DNA of 64,000 nt from Aeromonas diversa CDC 2478-85 (GCF_000819805.1 NZ_CDCE01000037.1:248001-312000), one strand, 5' to 3'. Positions 1 to 10,196 are shown, numbered from the stretch's first letter. Numbers and translations: made by a program. Notes: generated by a model from the letters alone, not told the origin.

Positions 1-177
1 GGCGATCAGAGAGTGCATGGGTATTGGGATCCAGCTGGCAAAGAGGCCGGCGGCGAGGGCCCCCCCCAGGGCAACAGGGGTGGTGCGCCAGAGGCGGGGA
101 ACGAGCAGGCGCTCCCCGAAGAGGGTAAACCAGCGTTGCTGGCGCAGAGCCTCAGGGGTTAACCCCAGGCGGGACAT
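1..177 (-). CDS. DUF2062 domain membrane protein, N-terminal part
   Basis: Reading the minus strand from position 177 gives 59 uninterrupted codons that run off the window edge, so only the N-terminus is present. The residues LWRTTPVALGGALAAGLF followed by IPIPM match the start of the DUF2062 family, small inner-membrane proteins of unknown function. I chose the ATG at 177; a GTG at 192 adds five residues and has a weak ACGAG upstream, so the start is uncertain. The gene is divergent from comEC, an arrangement I recall from related genomes. The function is not known. Confidence 0.7.
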   Translation of the reverse strand, partial: MSRLGLTPEALRQQRWFTLFGERLLVPRLWRTTPVALGGALAAGLFASWIPIPMHSLIA

Positions 178-289
178 CAGGCGATGGTTCACGGTGGCTT
201 GGCTCGTGATGAACGAAGGCCCAGTTTATCGACTCCGGACGGGGTGGCCAAGTTGGCGAAGCGTGCGTGCCATACGAATACTCAATGCC

Positions 290-2506
290 ATGGACCGTCA
301 CCTTATGGGTTTTTGCCTGGGCGGGGCATCGGCCCTGCTCTGGCCCTTCATCCCCGACTGGCCGTGGGCACTGCTGCCCCTGGCCGGCCTGTTATTGTCC
401 CTCTGGCGCGGGCCGCGGCCCCTGTTGGTGGGGCTCTGCCTCGGCCTGCTCTGGCTGCAGCTGAGCCTGCACCTTAGACTCGCCTGGCTCGAGGTGCTGC
501 CTGCCCAGCAGCGGGTCTCCCTGGTCGGGACGCTGGAGCGCTGGGAGCGCGGCGACGAGCGCTTCAGTCGCTGGTGGGTGCGCGCAGGCAAGCTGGACGG
601 TGAAACCCTCTGGCCCGCACCTCTGGTTCAGCTTAATCTCTACCGCCCCTTGCCTCCGCCAGCGGTGGGGTCGCGTGTCTCGCTGACGGCCCGGCTCAAG
701 CCGGCCCATGGCCTCGGTAACGCCGCCGGATGGGATGGACGCCGAACTCTGCTTGGCAAGGGGGTGACGGCGACCGGTACCCTGGATACGGTGGTGGTGC
801 TGGCGTCTCGCCCTGCCGGGCTGCGTGAACGCTGGCTGACCCGCGCCGATGCCCTCTGGCATCCCCTTGCCCAGGCGCCGCTACTGCGAGCGCTCACCTT
901 TGGTGAGCAGGGGGAGATAAGCCGCCGTCAGTGGGAACTCTTTCGTGGGGGCGGATTGACCCACGTCATCGCCATCTCGGGTCAACACATCGCCATCGTC
1001 GCGCTGCTCGGCTGGTGGCTTGGCCGCCTCTGGGGAGAGCGCCCCGCCATTATCCTCTCTTCGCTACTCGCTCTCATCTACGCCTATCTGGCCGGTTTCG
1101 GGGTGTCGGTTGAGCGGGCGCTGCTCATGGTGCTGGTATGGGGAGGGCTTCGCTGGTGGCGCCGCGCCTGGCCGCCCTGGCGGGTGTGGCTCTGGGCCTT
1201 TGCCCTCCTGCTGCTGTGGGATCCCCTCTCGCTTTGTTCGGCGGGCTTTTGGCTCTCGTTCGTGGCGGTGGCCCTTTTGATGGTGGCAGGGCTACTCTGG
1301 CAGCGCCCTTCCCTCTGGCGGCTGCAACTCTGGATGCTGCTGGGGCTGCTCCCCCTGCAAGTCACCCTCTTTGGCGGAGTGGCGCCCCTGGCCTTTGCCA
1401 CCAACCTGTTGCTCTTGCCCCTCTTTGGCCTTGTCATCATCCCGGCGGCCCTGATCGGCGTGCTGCTGATGCCGCTTGGTGCCCCGCTCGCCTATCCACT
1501 GCTGTGGCTCTCCAATGAGGCGTTGGTGGGAGTGATCTGGCTGCTCGAGTGGCTGGCAGGCCAGCTCTCGCTCTGGTGGCCCTTAGGTCGTGAGTGGGGT
1601 CTGGTGGCGGGTATTGGCCTGATCGCGCTCACGGCGTTGCCACTCGCGGGAGGGCGCTGGCTGCTACTACCTGCGCTGACCCTGTGCTTGCTGGTGGTGG
1701 GGTGGCCGCGCGATGGGCTCAGGGTCAGCGTGCTCGATGTGGGGCAGGGGCTCAGTGTCGTCATTAGCCGGGGAGGGCGGGCGCTGGTGTATGACACCGG
1801 GGACAGCTATCCCGGTGGTTACAGCATGGCCGACGCGGCCTTGCTGCCTCATCTGCACGAGCGCGGGATCACCCGGGTCGATACCCTGGTGATCAGCCAC
1901 AAGGACAGGGACCACTCGGGAGGGCGACGCCGTCTCCTGCGTCAGATGGCGGTGGGCCGCGAGATCTCTTCCTACCCCTTCGCAGGCAGCACCGAGCCTT
2001 GTCAGGCCGGACAGCAGTGGCGTTGGCAGGAGGTTCAGGTACGGGTGCTCTGGCCCGAGTCGGGGCACAGGGCGGATAACAGCCGCAACAACGGCAGCTG
2101 TGTGCTGCGTCTGGACGGTGAGGGGTGGAGCCTGCTGCTGCCCGGTGACATCGAAAAAGAGGCCGAGGCAGCCCTGGTGGCGCGCTGGGGCTCTGCGCTT
2201 AGAAGCGATCTGCTGGTGGTGCCCCACCACGGCAGTCGTACCTCATCCACCCCGGCCTTCGTGGCGGCGGTGGCTCCTCGCTTCGTGGTCTACGGGGCTG
2301 GGCTCTACAATCGCTGGCGCTTTCCCCGGGCCGAGGTGGTGGCGCGCTATCAGGGGCTCGGGGCCCATCAATGGGTCACTGGCTTGCACGGAGAGGTGGT
2401 GATGGAGCTCGGCCCAGAGGGGCCGGAGGTCAGTGCCGAGCGAGCGCATGGCCCCTGGTACCGGCGTCACGGCGCTTGGTGGAAGCCGGCGCTTTGGCTA
2501 GAATGA
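290..2506 (+). CDS. comEC: ComEC/Rec2 family DNA internalization protein
   Basis: This polytopic inner-membrane protein of about 738 residues would form the channel that carries single-stranded DNA into the cytoplasm during natural transformation. The N-terminus has several hydrophobic helices. The competence-domain signature GLTHVIAISGQHIA lies near residue 222, followed by a long run of membrane helices. The C-terminal third is a metallo-beta-lactamase-like domain with DVGQGLSVV near 481, SHKDRDHSGG near 535 and VPHHGSRTS near 644. The open frame extends upstream to 17, but that extension is not hydrophobic and overlaps the divergent DUF2062 gene; the ATG at 290 (or 305) gives the usual N-terminus. 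msbA follows 31 bases downstream, as in Escherichia coli where ycaI precedes msbA. Confidence 0.93.
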   Translation: MDRHLMGFCLGGASALLWPFIPDWPWALLPLAGLLLSLWRGPRPLLVGLCLGLLWLQLSLHLRLAWLEVLPAQQRVSLVGTLERWERGDERFSRWWVRAGKLDGETLWPAPLVQLNLYRPLPPPAVGSRVSLTARLKPAHGLGNAAGWDGRRTLLGKGVTATGTLDTVVVLASRPAGLRERWLTRADALWHPLAQAPLLRALTFGEQGEISRRQWELFRGGGLTHVIAISGQHIAIVALLGWWLGRLWGERPAIILSSLLALIYAYLAGFGVSVERALLMVLVWGGLRWWRRAWPPWRVWLWAFALLLLWDPLSLCSAGFWLSFVAVALLMVAGLLWQRPSLWRLQLWMLLGLLPLQVTLFGGVAPLAFATNLLLLPLFGLVIIPAALIGVLLMPLGAPLAYPLLWLSNEALVGVIWLLEWLAGQLSLWWPLGREWGLVAGIGLIALTALPLAGGRWLLLPALTLCLLVVGWPRDGLRVSVLDVGQGLSVVISRGGRALVYDTGDSYPGGYSMADAALLPHLHERGITRVDTLVISHKDRDHSGGRRRLLRQMAVGREISSYPFAGSTEPCQAGQQWRWQEVQVRVLWPESGHRADNSRNNGSCVLRLDGEGWSLLLPGDIEKEAEAALVARWGSALRSDLLVVPHHGSRTSSTPAFVAAVAPRFVVYGAGLYNRWRFPRAEVVARYQGLGAHQWVTGLHGEVVMELGPEGPEVSAERAHGPWYRRHGAWWKPALWLE

Positions 2507-2537
2507 CGCGTCTTTTCAATTAACAAGCAGCAGTTCA

Positions 2538-4292
2538 ATGCAAGATACTCATGATCAACCGAGCTGGCCCGTGTTCAAACGCCTGCTCGGTTATGTGCGC
2601 GATCGCAAGCTGGGCCTCATCGGCGGCATCATCGGCATGCTGGGCTACGCCGCCGTCGACACCACCTTCGTCTACTCCATCAAGCCGCTGATCGATCAGG
2701 GGATCAACGGCAGCGACCCGAGCGTGCTCAAGTGGATGCCCTTCTTCGTGCTCGGCATCGTCGCCCTGCGCGGGGTGGCCAACTTCCTCTCCAACTACTG
2801 CATGGCCTGGGTCGGCAACCACGTGGTGATGCGCCTGCAGCAGCAGGTCTTCAACCACATGGTGGCCATGCCGATGAGCTTCTTCGATCGGCAAAACACC
2901 GGTCATCTGCTCTCCAAGGTGACCTATGATGCGAGCCAGGTCTCCTCGGCCGCCAGCACCACGCTAGTGACTCTGGTGCGGGAAGGGGCGACCGTGGTGG
3001 GCCTGCTCGGCCTGATGTTCTATCACTCCTGGCAGCTGTCGGTGATCTTCCTGGTGGTCGGTCCCCTGGTCGGCATCATCATCGGCCTCATCAGCCGCCG
3101 TTTTCGCAAGATAAGCCGCCACATTCAGCATGCGGTGGGCAATATCACCACCTCTACCGAGCAGATGCTCAAGGGGCATAAAGAGGTGCTGATGTTTGGC
3201 GGCCAGAAGGTCGAGGAGCAGCGCTTCTATCAGGTCAGCAACAACATGCGTCAGCAGACCATGAAGATGGTGGCGGCCGATGCCATCGGCAGCCCGGTGG
3301 TGCAGATGGTGGCCTCCATCGCCCTGGCCGCCTTCCTCTATGTGGCGACCATCGACAGCGTGCGCAGCACCCTGACCGCCGGTACTTTCACCGTCATGGT
3401 TACCTCCATGATGATGCTGCTCAAGCCGCTCAAAAGCCTGACCGACGTCAACAACCAGTTCCAGCGCGCCATCACCGCCTGCCACAGCCTGTTTGGTCTG
3501 CTCGACACCGAGCCCGAGCAGGATACCGGCACCCAGACGCTGGAGCGCGCCCGCGGCGAGATTGAATTCCGCAACGTCACCTTCACCTACCCGACCAAGG
3601 AGACGCCGGCCCTGTATGGTGTCAGCTTCAAGGTCGAGGCCGGCAAGTCGGTGGCCCTGGTGGGACGCTCGGGCTCGGGCAAGAGCACCATCGCCAGCCT
3701 CATCACCCGCTTCTATGACATCGATGAGGGGGAGATCCTGCTCGATGGGGTCAACATTCGCGACTATCGCCTGAGTGAGCTGCGCAAACAGTTCGCCCTG
3801 GTCTCCCAGCAGGTGCACCTGTTTAACGACTCGGTGGCCAATAACATCGCTTACGCCGCCGAGGATCGCTACAGCCGTGACGAGGTGGTTCAGGCGGCCC
3901 GCATCGCCCACGCCGACGAGTTCGTGAGCAAGATGCCTCAGGGTTATGACACCGTGGTTGGCGAAAATGGCGCGTCGCTCTCGGGTGGTCAGCGCCAGCG
4001 TCTGGCCATTGCGCGTGCCCTGCTGCGCGATGCCCCCGTGCTGCTGCTCGATGAGGCCACCTCGGCGCTGGATACCGAGTCTGAGCGCCACATCCAGGCG
4101 GCCATTGACGAGCTGTGCAAGCAGCGCACCTCCCTGGTCATCGCCCACCGCCTCTCTACCATCGAGAAGGCCGACGAGATCCTGGTGATCGACGAGGGTC
4201 GAATCGTCGAGCGTGGCAATCACGCCGAGCTGATGGGGAAAGCCGGCACCTATGCCCAGCTGCGCGCCATCCAGTTTGGTGACAAAGCCTGA
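2538..4292 (+). CDS. msbA: Lipid A export ATP-binding/permease protein MsbA
   Basis: MsbA is a homodimeric ABC half-transporter that flips lipid A-core from the inner to the outer leaflet of the inner membrane. At 584 residues it has the usual length, with an N-terminal six-helix membrane domain and a C-terminal nucleotide-binding domain. The Walker A motif GRSGSGKST is at residues 376-384, the signature LSGGQ starts at 481, and the Walker B region LLLDEATSALD follows; these positions coincide with those of E. coli MsbA. The stop codon overlaps the lpxK start in a TGATG junction, which indicates translational coupling with the next lipid A gene. Confidence 0.98.
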   Translation: MQDTHDQPSWPVFKRLLGYVRDRKLGLIGGIIGMLGYAAVDTTFVYSIKPLIDQGINGSDPSVLKWMPFFVLGIVALRGVANFLSNYCMAWVGNHVVMRLQQQVFNHMVAMPMSFFDRQNTGHLLSKVTYDASQVSSAASTTLVTLVREGATVVGLLGLMFYHSWQLSVIFLVVGPLVGIIIGLISRRFRKISRHIQHAVGNITTSTEQMLKGHKEVLMFGGQKVEEQRFYQVSNNMRQQTMKMVAADAIGSPVVQMVASIALAAFLYVATIDSVRSTLTAGTFTVMVTSMMMLLKPLKSLTDVNNQFQRAITACHSLFGLLDTEPEQDTGTQTLERARGEIEFRNVTFTYPTKETPALYGVSFKVEAGKSVALVGRSGSGKSTIASLITRFYDIDEGEILLDGVNIRDYRLSELRKQFALVSQQVHLFNDSVANNIAYAAEDRYSRDEVVQAARIAHADEFVSKMPQGYDTVVGENGASLSGGQRQRLAIARALLRDAPVLLLDEATSALDTESERHIQAAIDELCKQRTSLVIAHRLSTIEKADEILVIDEGRIVERGNHAELMGKAGTYAQLRAIQFGDKA

Positions 4293-5257
4293 TGCTTGAC
4301 GCCATCTGGTATCAAAACAGCCCCCTGCGCTGGGGGCTCTTACCCCTGGCCGCCCTGTTTGCCGCCGTGAGCCGTGCTCGCCGCGCGACTTACCGGCTGG
4401 GGCTGTGCAAGGCCTATCGCTCGTCTCTGCCGGTGGTGGTGGTGGGCAACCTCTCGGTGGGAGGAAACGGCAAGACCCCCGTGGTGGTCTGGCTGGTGGA
4501 GGCCTTGCGCGCCCAGGGGCTGCGCCCCGGGGTGGTGAGCCGTGGCTACGGTGGCAAGGCATCGCACTATCCGTTGCGCCTCGCGGCGGACACCACCACC
4601 GCCGAGGCGGGGGATGAGCCTGTGCTGATCCACCGTCGCTGCGGCTGCCCGGTGGCCGTCTCTCCCCGGCGCGCCGATGCGGTGCGGCTGCTCGAGCAGA
4701 GCGGCGAGGTGGACATCATCATCACCGATGACGGCCTGCAGCACTACGCCCTGGCCCGGGACGTGGAAATCGTGGTGGTCGACGGGATGCGCCGCTTCGG
4801 CAACGGCTGCCTGCTGCCCATGGGACCCCTGCGTGAGCCCCTCGCGCGCCTTGGCTCGGTGGATGCCATCATCTGCAACGGTGGCGAGCCTGCGCCGGGT
4901 GAGTGGGCCATGCGCCTGGTCCCGGATGCACCGCGCCGGGTGCTGGATGATCTCCCCGCCGGGGGGGCGCTCGGTCCCAAGGTGGACGCCCTGGCCGGCA
5001 TCGGCCATCCCCCCCGCTTTTTTGCCACCCTGCGCGAGCTGGGCTATGACCTGGTCCAGGCGCAGGGTTACCCCGATCACCACGGCTTCGATGAGGCCGA
5101 GCTGACCGCCCGCTTTGGCGAGCGGCCGCTGCTGATGACCGAGAAGGACGCGGTGAAGTGCCGCGCCTTCGCCCGGCCCAACTGGTGGTATATTCCCGTG
5201 CGTGCCGAGTTGCCGGAAGGGCTGCTCGGTACCCTAATGACATCGTTAAAGGAGTGA
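4292..5257 (+). CDS. lpxK: Tetraacyldisaccharide 4'-kinase LpxK
   Basis: LpxK phosphorylates the 4' position of the tetraacyldisaccharide 1-phosphate to form lipid IVA, at the cytoplasmic face of the inner membrane. The protein has 321 residues, close to the family norm. A membrane-associated N-terminal helix is followed by the P-loop [20 protein letters not shown], typical of LpxK. The motif [15 protein letters not shown] and the C-terminal stretch [10 protein letters not shown] are also characteristic. It overlaps msbA by one base and is followed four bases later by the ycaR-type gene, so the three are very probably co-transcribed. E. coli carries ycaQ at this position; here it is absent. 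Confidence 0.98.
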   Translation: MLDAIWYQNSPLRWGLLPLAALFAAVSRARRATYRLGLCKAYRSSLPVVVVGNLSVGGNGKTPVVVWLVEALRAQGLRPGVVSRGYGGKASHYPLRLAADTTTAEAGDEPVLIHRRCGCPVAVSPRRADAVRLLEQSGEVDIIITDDGLQHYALARDVEIVVVDGMRRFGNGCLLPMGPLREPLARLGSVDAIICNGGEPAPGEWAMRLVPDAPRRVLDDLPAGGALGPKVDALAGIGHPPRFFATLRELGYDLVQAQGYPDHHGFDEAELTARFGERPLLMTEKDAVKCRAFARPNWWYIPVRAELPEGLLGTLMTSLKE

Positions 5258-5261
5258 CGCA

Positions 5262-5450
5262 GTGGCTCTCGATCCGAAACTGCTGGATATCGTGGCCTGC
5301 CCCCTGTGCAAGGGCAAGCTGAACTATGACAAGAGCAAGCAGGAGCTGGTGTGCCGGTTTGACCGGCTCGCCTACCCGCTGGAGGAGGGGATCCCGGTGC
5401 TGTTGGAAAACCGCGCCCGTCACCTCTCGTTGGAAGAGCTCAACCCATGA
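5262..5450 (+). CDS. ycaR: Trm112/YcaR family small protein
   Basis: A 62-residue protein with a GTG start preceded by AAAGGAGTG. The N-terminus [12 protein letters not shown] has the CxxC pair (Cys13, Cys16) of the Trm112/UPF0434 family, and a third cysteine lies at 31. Eukaryotic Trm112 activates methyltransferases, but the bacterial partner of YcaR is not settled, so a precise role is not claimed. It sits between lpxK and kdsB, the same place as E. coli ycaR, and its 3' end overlaps the kdsB start by four bases. Confidence 0.93.
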   Translation: MALDPKLLDIVACPLCKGKLNYDKSKQELVCRFDRLAYPLEEGIPVLLENRARHLSLEELNP

Positions 5451-6196
5451 GTTTCGTCGTCATCATTCCTGCCCGTTACGCCTCGACCCGGCTGCCGGGC
5501 AAGCCTCTTGCCGATATCCACGGCAAGCCCATGGTGCAGCACGTGGTGGAAAAGGCCCTGCTCTCTGGCGCCGAGCGGGTGATCGTCGCCACCGACGACG
5601 AGCGGGTTCGTCAGGCGTTGGCGCCCACCGGGGTTGAGGTGTGCATGACCTCACCGGATCACCAGTCCGGCACCGAGCGTCTCGCCGAGGTATGCCGCCA
5701 CTACGGGTTTGCTGCCGAGACCATAGTCGTGAATGTGCAGGGGGATGAGCCCCTCATTCCGCCCGCCATCATCCGTCAGGTGGCGGACAACCTGGCCGGC
5801 GCCAGTGCCCCCATGGCGACCCTGAGCGTGCCCATTCATGCGGCCGCCGAGGCCTTCAACCCCAACGCGGTGAAGGTGGTGACCGACAAGGATGGCTACG
5901 CCCTCTATTTCAGCCGTGCCCCCATCCCCTGGGAGCGGGACCGTTTCGCCGCCAGCCGCGAGGCCATCGGCCCCTGGTTCCAGCGCCACATCGGCATCTA
6001 TGCCTATCGCGCCGGTTTTATCGAACGCTACGTCTCCTGGGCGCCGAGTCAGCTTGAGCAAGTTGAGGCCCTCGAGCAGCTGCGGGTGCTCTGGTACGGG
6101 GAGAAGATCCACGTGGCCGAGGCGATCGAGGCGCCGCCGGTCGGGGTCGACACCCCGGACGATCTGGAGACGGTGCGCCGGGTGCTGGCCGGTTAA
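5447..6196 (+). CDS. kdsB: 3-deoxy-manno-octulosonate cytidylyltransferase KdsB
   Basis: KdsB activates KDO with CTP to give CMP-KDO, the donor for the inner core of lipopolysaccharide. The 249-residue protein begins with the nucleotidyltransferase motif [16 protein letters not shown] at residues 6-21, followed by [12 protein letters not shown]-type and RAPIPWERD motifs that bind CTP and metal. The ATG overlaps the ycaR stop by four bases, making kdsB the last gene of the msbA-lpxK-ycaR-kdsB block. A clear hairpin terminator follows. All four products serve lipopolysaccharide assembly or sit beside genes that do. Confidence 0.98.
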   Translation: MSFVVIIPARYASTRLPGKPLADIHGKPMVQHVVEKALLSGAERVIVATDDERVRQALAPTGVEVCMTSPDHQSGTERLAEVCRHYGFAAETIVVNVQGDEPLIPPAIIRQVADNLAGASAPMATLSVPIHAAAEAFNPNAVKVVTDKDGYALYFSRAPIPWERDRFAASREAIGPWFQRHIGIYAYRAGFIERYVSWAPSQLEQVEALEQLRVLWYGEKIHVAEAIEAPPVGVDTPDDLETVRRVLAG

Positions 6197-6227
6197 GCGG
6201 GAGACTCACTTTTCCTGTTTCTTGGAT

Positions 6228-6252
6228 AAAGCGACACTCAGTGTCGCTTTTT
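6228..6252 (+). terminator. Rho-independent terminator after kdsB
   Basis: A perfect 11-base inverted repeat (AAAGCGACACT / AGTGTCGCTTT) with a very small loop is followed by a run of six T in all. It lies 32 bases after the kdsB stop and separates the lipopolysaccharide block from uvrY. Confidence 0.9.
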
Positions 6253-6326
6253 TATTCACTATTGCTGTCTAATTTGTTGATTTTAGTGAGGATGTTCGCG
6301 ATTTTTTGCCTCGGACTTGCCCTGGA

Positions 6327-6354
6327 TTGCCAAATCGGGCAGTTTGGTTATGAT
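6327..6354 (+). promoter_or_regulatory. Sigma70-type promoter candidate for uvrY
   Basis: TTGCCA (6327-6332) and TATGAT (6349-6354) are separated by 16 bases and lie about 60 bases upstream of the uvrY GTG. The position downstream of the kdsB terminator supports an independent promoter for uvrY. Confidence 0.55.
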
Positions 6355-6412
6355 GCAAGAATTGTGGTTCGCCCGAGTAAGGGCAAAAAAGTGATAAAAA
6401 TGGGGTGTCCGG

Positions 6413-7057
6413 GTGATTAATGTATTTCTGGTCGATGACCATGAGCTGGTGCGTACCGGGATAAGACGAATTCTGGAAGATGTGCGCGGGATCAAGGTGG
6501 TCGGTGAGGCCCAAAGTGGTGAAGCCGCCGTCACCTATTGCCGTCAGAGCCATCCCGATGTGATCCTGATGGACATGAATATGCCCGGGATCGGTGGACT
6601 CGAGGCGACCCGCAAGATCCTGCGTATCTGCCCCGATGTGCGCATCATAGTGCTCACCATTCACTCCGAAAACCCGTTCCCGACCAAGGTGATGCAAGCT
6701 GGCGCCGCCGGTTATCTCACCAAGGGGGCGGCCCCCGAGGAGATGATCCAGGCGATCCGCCTGGTCCACTCCGGGCAGCGCTACCTCTCCCCGGAGATCG
6801 CCCAGCAGATGGCCCTGAGCCAGTTTGCCTCTGGCGACGAGAACCCCTTTAAGTCCCTCTCCGAGCGCGAGCTGCAGATCATGATGATGATCACCAAGGG
6901 GCAGAAGGTGAACGAGATCTCCGAGCAGCTCAACCTGAGCCCCAAGACGGTCAACAGTTACCGTTATCGCCTCTTCAGCAAGCTCGGGATCAACGGTGAC
7001 GTGGAGCTGACCCACCTCGCCATCCGTTACGGCATGCTGGATGCCGACACCCTCTGA
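6413..7057 (+). CDS. uvrY: UvrY/GacA/SirA family response regulator
   Basis: A NarL/FixJ-class response regulator of 214 residues. The receiver domain has DD at 8-9, the phosphorylated Asp54 in [10 protein letters not shown], and the conserved Lys in KGAAPEEM; the C-terminal LuxR-type helix-turn-helix begins near [14 protein letters not shown]. In related bacteria BarA phosphorylates UvrY, which activates the CsrB/CsrC-type small RNAs that titrate CsrA; no such RNA was seen in this window. The start is a GTG at 6413. It is followed by uvrC, the conserved uvrY-uvrC pair, although a terminator-like hairpin lies between them. Confidence 0.97.
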   Translation: MINVFLVDDHELVRTGIRRILEDVRGIKVVGEAQSGEAAVTYCRQSHPDVILMDMNMPGIGGLEATRKILRICPDVRIIVLTIHSENPFPTKVMQAGAAGYLTKGAAPEEMIQAIRLVHSGQRYLSPEIAQQMALSQFASGDENPFKSLSERELQIMMMITKGQKVNEISEQLNLSPKTVNSYRYRLFSKLGINGDVELTHLAIRYGMLDADTL

Positions 7058-7077
7058 GCCCCGGGCTCTCGTTTGTC

Positions 7078-7100
7078 AAAGGCGGCCGTGGCCGCCTTTT
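7078..7100 (+). terminator. Hairpin between uvrY and uvrC
   Basis: AAAGGCGGCC and GGCCGCCTTTT form a tight GC-rich hairpin with a short T-run 20 bases after the uvrY stop and only about 17 bases before the uvrC start. It may act as a partial terminator or attenuator rather than a full stop. Confidence 0.65.
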
Positions 7101-7116
7101 CCCTTGATGGAGCACC

Positions 7117-8964
7117 ATGAGCGAGCAGTTTGACAGCAAGGCCTTCCTCAAGGTCGTGACCCACCAGAGCGGCGTCTATCGCATGTATGACGCAGGCGGC
7201 AGCGTCATCTACGTGGGCAAGGCCAAGGATCTTAAAAAAAGGCTCTCCTCCTATTTTCGCAAGCAGGTCGACAGCGCCAAGACCCGCGCCCTGGTGAGCC
7301 AGATAGCCGACATTCAGGTGGTGGTGACCCACACCGAGACCGAGGCGCTGATCCTCGAGCACAACTTCATCAAGCAGTACCAGCCGCGCTATAACGTGCT
7401 GCTACGGGACGACAAGTCCTATCCCTGGATCATCATCACCGACCAGCGCCACCCGCGCATCGGGGTACACCGCGGCGCGCGCAAGGTGAAGGGGGAGTAC
7501 TTCGGGCCTTACCCCTCTGGTGGTGCGGTGCGCGAGAGCCTGCACCTGATGCAGAAGATCTTCCCGGTGCGTCAGTGCGAGGACGCCGTCTATGCCAACC
7601 GCTCGCGCCCCTGTCTCATGTACCAGCTCAAGCGCTGCGCCGGCCCCTGTGTGGCTGGACTGGTGAGTGACGAGGAATACAGTCGCCAGGTCGAGCTGGC
7701 GCGCCTCTTCCTGGCCGGCAAGAACCAGGAGGTGATAGGCCGGCTGGTGGCGCGGATGGAGGCGGCGAGTCTGGAGCTACGTTTCGAGGAGGCGGCCCGT
7801 TTTCGCGATCAGATCCTGGCCCTGCGCCGGGTGACCGAGCAGCAGTCGGTGAGCGGCAATGTGCTGGACGATCTCGACGTGGTGGGGGTGGCGCAGGAGC
7901 AGGGCACAGCCTGTGTGCACGTGCTCTTTATTCGCCAGGGCAAGGTGCTCGGCTCGCGCAGCTATTTTCCCAAGGTGCCGAGTGACACGCCTCTGGACGA
8001 GGTGGTGCAATCTTTCCTGTTGCAGTTCTATCTCTCGGGCCAGTCCGGGCGGCAGATCCCGAGCGAGGTATTGCTCGATGTGGCCCTCGAGGACGAATCG
8101 ATCATCGCCGACACTCTGGCGCAGACCGCCGGCTACAAGGTGCGGGTGGTGAGCCGCACCCGCGCCGAGCGCGCCCGTTTCATCAAGCTCGCCAGTACCA
8201 ATGCGCTCACCGCGCTGCAATCGCGTCTGGCTCACAAGAGCACCATGGGCGAGCGGCTGCGCCAGCTCGAGGAGTTGCTCGAGCTGGAGGCGCCGATCGC
8301 ACGCATGGAGTGTTTCGATATCTCTCACACCATGGGGGAGCGAACCGTGGCTTCTTGCGTGGTGTTTGGCCGTGAGGGGCCGGTGGGCAGCGAATATCGC
8401 CGCTTCAACATCGAGGGGATCACCGGCGGCGATGACTACGCGGCCATGGAGCAGGCGCTGGAGCGCCGTTTTGGCAAGCAGCAGGATCCGGACAAGGTGC
8501 CGGACGTGCTGTTTATCGATGGTGGCCTCGGCCAACTGCGCCGGGCCGAGGAGATCCTCGCCAGCCATCAGGATCGCCTCGGCGGCAAGCAGCCTCTGCT
8601 TATCGGGGTGGCCAAGGGGGTGACCCGCAAGGCGGGCCTCGAGACACTGATCATCGGCGACAGCCACGAGGAGCTGCATCTGCCGGTAGACATGCCGGCG
8701 CTGCACCTCATCCAGCACATCCGCGACGAGTCCCACCGCTTCGCCATCACCGGCCACCGGGCGCGGCGCGCCAAGGCGCGGGTATCGAGTTCGCTAGAGG
8801 AGATCCCGGGGGTTGGCCCCAAGCGCCGGCAGGCGCTGCTCAAGTACCTGGGGGGCCTGCAAGAGGTCAAGCGCGCCGGGGTGCAGGAGCTGGCCAAGGT
8901 GCCCGGGATCAGCGAGGCGCTGGCAGAGGCGATCCACGCCGCGTTTCACGGTGCAAACGGGTGA
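7117..8964 (+). CDS. uvrC: Excinuclease ABC subunit C (UvrC)
   Basis: UvrC makes both incisions in nucleotide excision repair after UvrA-UvrB locate a lesion. The 615-residue protein has the N-terminal GIY-YIG nuclease (GVY at 19-21, IYVG at 31-34) for the 3' cut. A UVR motif follows near residue 210 ([16 protein letters not shown]) and contacts UvrB. Next comes the RNase H-like 5' nuclease region with [10 protein letters not shown] and [10 protein letters not shown]. The C-terminal tandem helix-hairpin-helix includes [18 protein letters not shown]. The length and domain order are normal for the family. No LexA box is evident just upstream. Confidence 0.98.
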   Translation: MSEQFDSKAFLKVVTHQSGVYRMYDAGGSVIYVGKAKDLKKRLSSYFRKQVDSAKTRALVSQIADIQVVVTHTETEALILEHNFIKQYQPRYNVLLRDDKSYPWIIITDQRHPRIGVHRGARKVKGEYFGPYPSGGAVRESLHLMQKIFPVRQCEDAVYANRSRPCLMYQLKRCAGPCVAGLVSDEEYSRQVELARLFLAGKNQEVIGRLVARMEAASLELRFEEAARFRDQILALRRVTEQQSVSGNVLDDLDVVGVAQEQGTACVHVLFIRQGKVLGSRSYFPKVPSDTPLDEVVQSFLLQFYLSGQSGRQIPSEVLLDVALEDESIIADTLAQTAGYKVRVVSRTRAERARFIKLASTNALTALQSRLAHKSTMGERLRQLEELLELEAPIARMECFDISHTMGERTVASCVVFGREGPVGSEYRRFNIEGITGGDDYAAMEQALERRFGKQQDPDKVPDVLFIDGGLGQLRRAEEILASHQDRLGGKQPLLIGVAKGVTRKAGLETLIIGDSHEELHLPVDMPALHLIQHIRDESHRFAITGHRARRAKARVSSSLEEIPGVGPKRRQALLKYLGGLQEVKRAGVQELAKVPGISEALAEAIHAAFHGANG

Positions 8965-9064
8965 CGCACAGACGGTGGGGTGACATAATGACGGCGCCTG
9001 TCAGACAGGTACTATCAGGCGGCGCCGCCGCCTCTCGCTCGCACAGATGAAGTGGCTGACAATA

Positions 9065-9619
9065 ATGACCAATATTCCCAACCTCCTGACCTACTTCCGG
9101 ATCCTGCTGATCCCCTTCTTCATCGTTCTCTTCTATCTCCCTTACGAGTGGTCCTATCTGGCGGCGGCCATCGTCTTCATCCTGGCGGCGGTCACCGACT
9201 GGTTCGATGGCTATCTGGCGCGCAAGCTCAACCAGTCCACCGCGTTTGGCGCCTTCCTCGACCCGGTGGCCGACAAGATCATGGTGGCGGCCGCCCTGGT
9301 GGTCATCGTCGAGCACTACAACACCGTCTGGGTCACCATTCCGGCGCTGACCATGATTGGCCGCGAGATCCTCATCTCGGCCCTGCGCGAGTGGATGGCC
9401 GAGATCGGCAAACGATCCGCGGTTGCCGTGGGTTGGATTGGCAAGTGGAAGACCACCATCCAGATGATTTCGCTCACCGGCCTCATCTGGCAGTACAACA
9501 TCTGGATGGTGTGGCTCGCCTATGTGCTGCTCTACGTGGCGACCGTGCTCACCTTCTGGTCCATGTTCCAGTACCTCAAGGCGGCCTGGGCCGATCTCAG
9601 CTATCACTCTCGTTTTTGA
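9065..9619 (+). CDS. pgsA: CDP-diacylglycerol-glycerol-3-phosphate 3-phosphatidyltransferase
   Basis: PgsA makes phosphatidylglycerophosphate, the committed step to phosphatidylglycerol and cardiolipin, in the inner membrane. The CDP-alcohol phosphotransferase signature is complete: DGYLAR, then G eight residues on, then DPVAD in the sequence [12 protein letters not shown]. The protein has 184 residues and several membrane helices. I chose ATG 9065 because [13 protein letters not shown] aligns with E. coli PgsA; an in-frame ATG at 9047 would add six residues. The order uvrY-uvrC-pgsA-tRNA matches E. coli. Confidence 0.96.
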   Translation: MTNIPNLLTYFRILLIPFFIVLFYLPYEWSYLAAAIVFILAAVTDWFDGYLARKLNQSTAFGAFLDPVADKIMVAAALVVIVEHYNTVWVTIPALTMIGREILISALREWMAEIGKRSAVAVGWIGKWKTTIQMISLTGLIWQYNIWMVWLAYVLLYVATVLTFWSMFQYLKAAWADLSYHSRF

Positions 9620-9759
9620 GTGTCACGAAGACGCACCTGCATATCAATCAAGCCCGTGTGCACGGCAGTCCCCTGATGGGGGCCGCCGTCGCTAGCGCCG
9701 CTCTTTTCGGCAAACGGCGCAAAAAATGCCCGAACGATCAGGCAATTAACTTTTTTGGG

Positions 9760-9787
9760 TTGACTCATTGGCACAAGCCGATAGAAT
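9760..9787 (+). promoter_or_regulatory. Promoter of the tRNA-Gly/Cys/Leu cluster
   Basis: TTGACT (9760-9765) and TAGAAT (9782-9787) are spaced by 16 bases. A GC-rich discriminator (GCGGCC) follows directly, as expected for a stringently controlled stable RNA promoter. The first tRNA begins 33 bases downstream of the -10 element. Confidence 0.75.
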
Positions 9788-9820
9788 GCGGCCTCACAGT
9801 CAGGGCGAAAGCCGAGACAG

Positions 9821-9896
<76 letters not shown>

Positions 9897-9914
9897 AACT
9901 CTCATCGAGAGTCT

Positions 9915-9988
9915 GGCGCGTTAACAAAGCGGTTATGTAGCGGATTGCAAATCCGCCTAGTCCGGTTCGACTCCGGAACGCGCCTCCA
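9915..9988 (+). tRNA. cysT: tRNA-Cys(GCA)
   Basis: A 74-nucleotide tRNA with acceptor GGCGCGT/ACGCGCC, anticodon GCA in GGATTGCAAATCC, the T-loop GGTTCGACTCC and an encoded CCA. It lies 18 bases after tRNA-Gly in the same transcript. Confidence 0.97.
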
Positions 9989-10031
9989 TATTCCAGGGCC
10001 CGCAGTGCGGGCCCTAATACAATCAGTTATC

Positions 10032-10117
10032 GCCCGGATGGTGAAATCGGTAGACACAAGGGATTTAAAATCCCTCGACCTTTGGTTGTGCGGGTTCGAG
10101 TCCCGCTCCGGGCACCA
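10032..10117 (+). tRNA. leuZ: tRNA-Leu(TAA)
   Basis: An 86-nucleotide class II tRNA with acceptor GCCCGGA/TCCGGGC, anticodon TAA in GGGATTTAAAATCCC, a long variable arm, and an encoded CCA. The order Gly-Cys-Leu matches E. coli glyW-cysT-leuZ. Confidence 0.97.
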
Positions 10118-10148
10118 CTTAAATTGATTGTAAAAACATAGACTTACG

Positions 10149-10175
10149 AAAGGCCACTCCCACGAGTGGCCTTTT
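10149..10175 (+). terminator. Terminator of the tRNA cluster
   Basis: AAAGGCCACTC and GAGTGGCCTTTTT form a GC-rich hairpin with a T-run, 31 bases after tRNA-Leu. Confidence 0.9.
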
Positions 10176-10196
10176 TCGTTTGTGCACCTCACCTGC

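Noticed and set aside
7058-7116. LexA/SOS box before uvrC
   Set aside because: No CTG-N10-CAG-like site is present; the space is taken by the hairpin.
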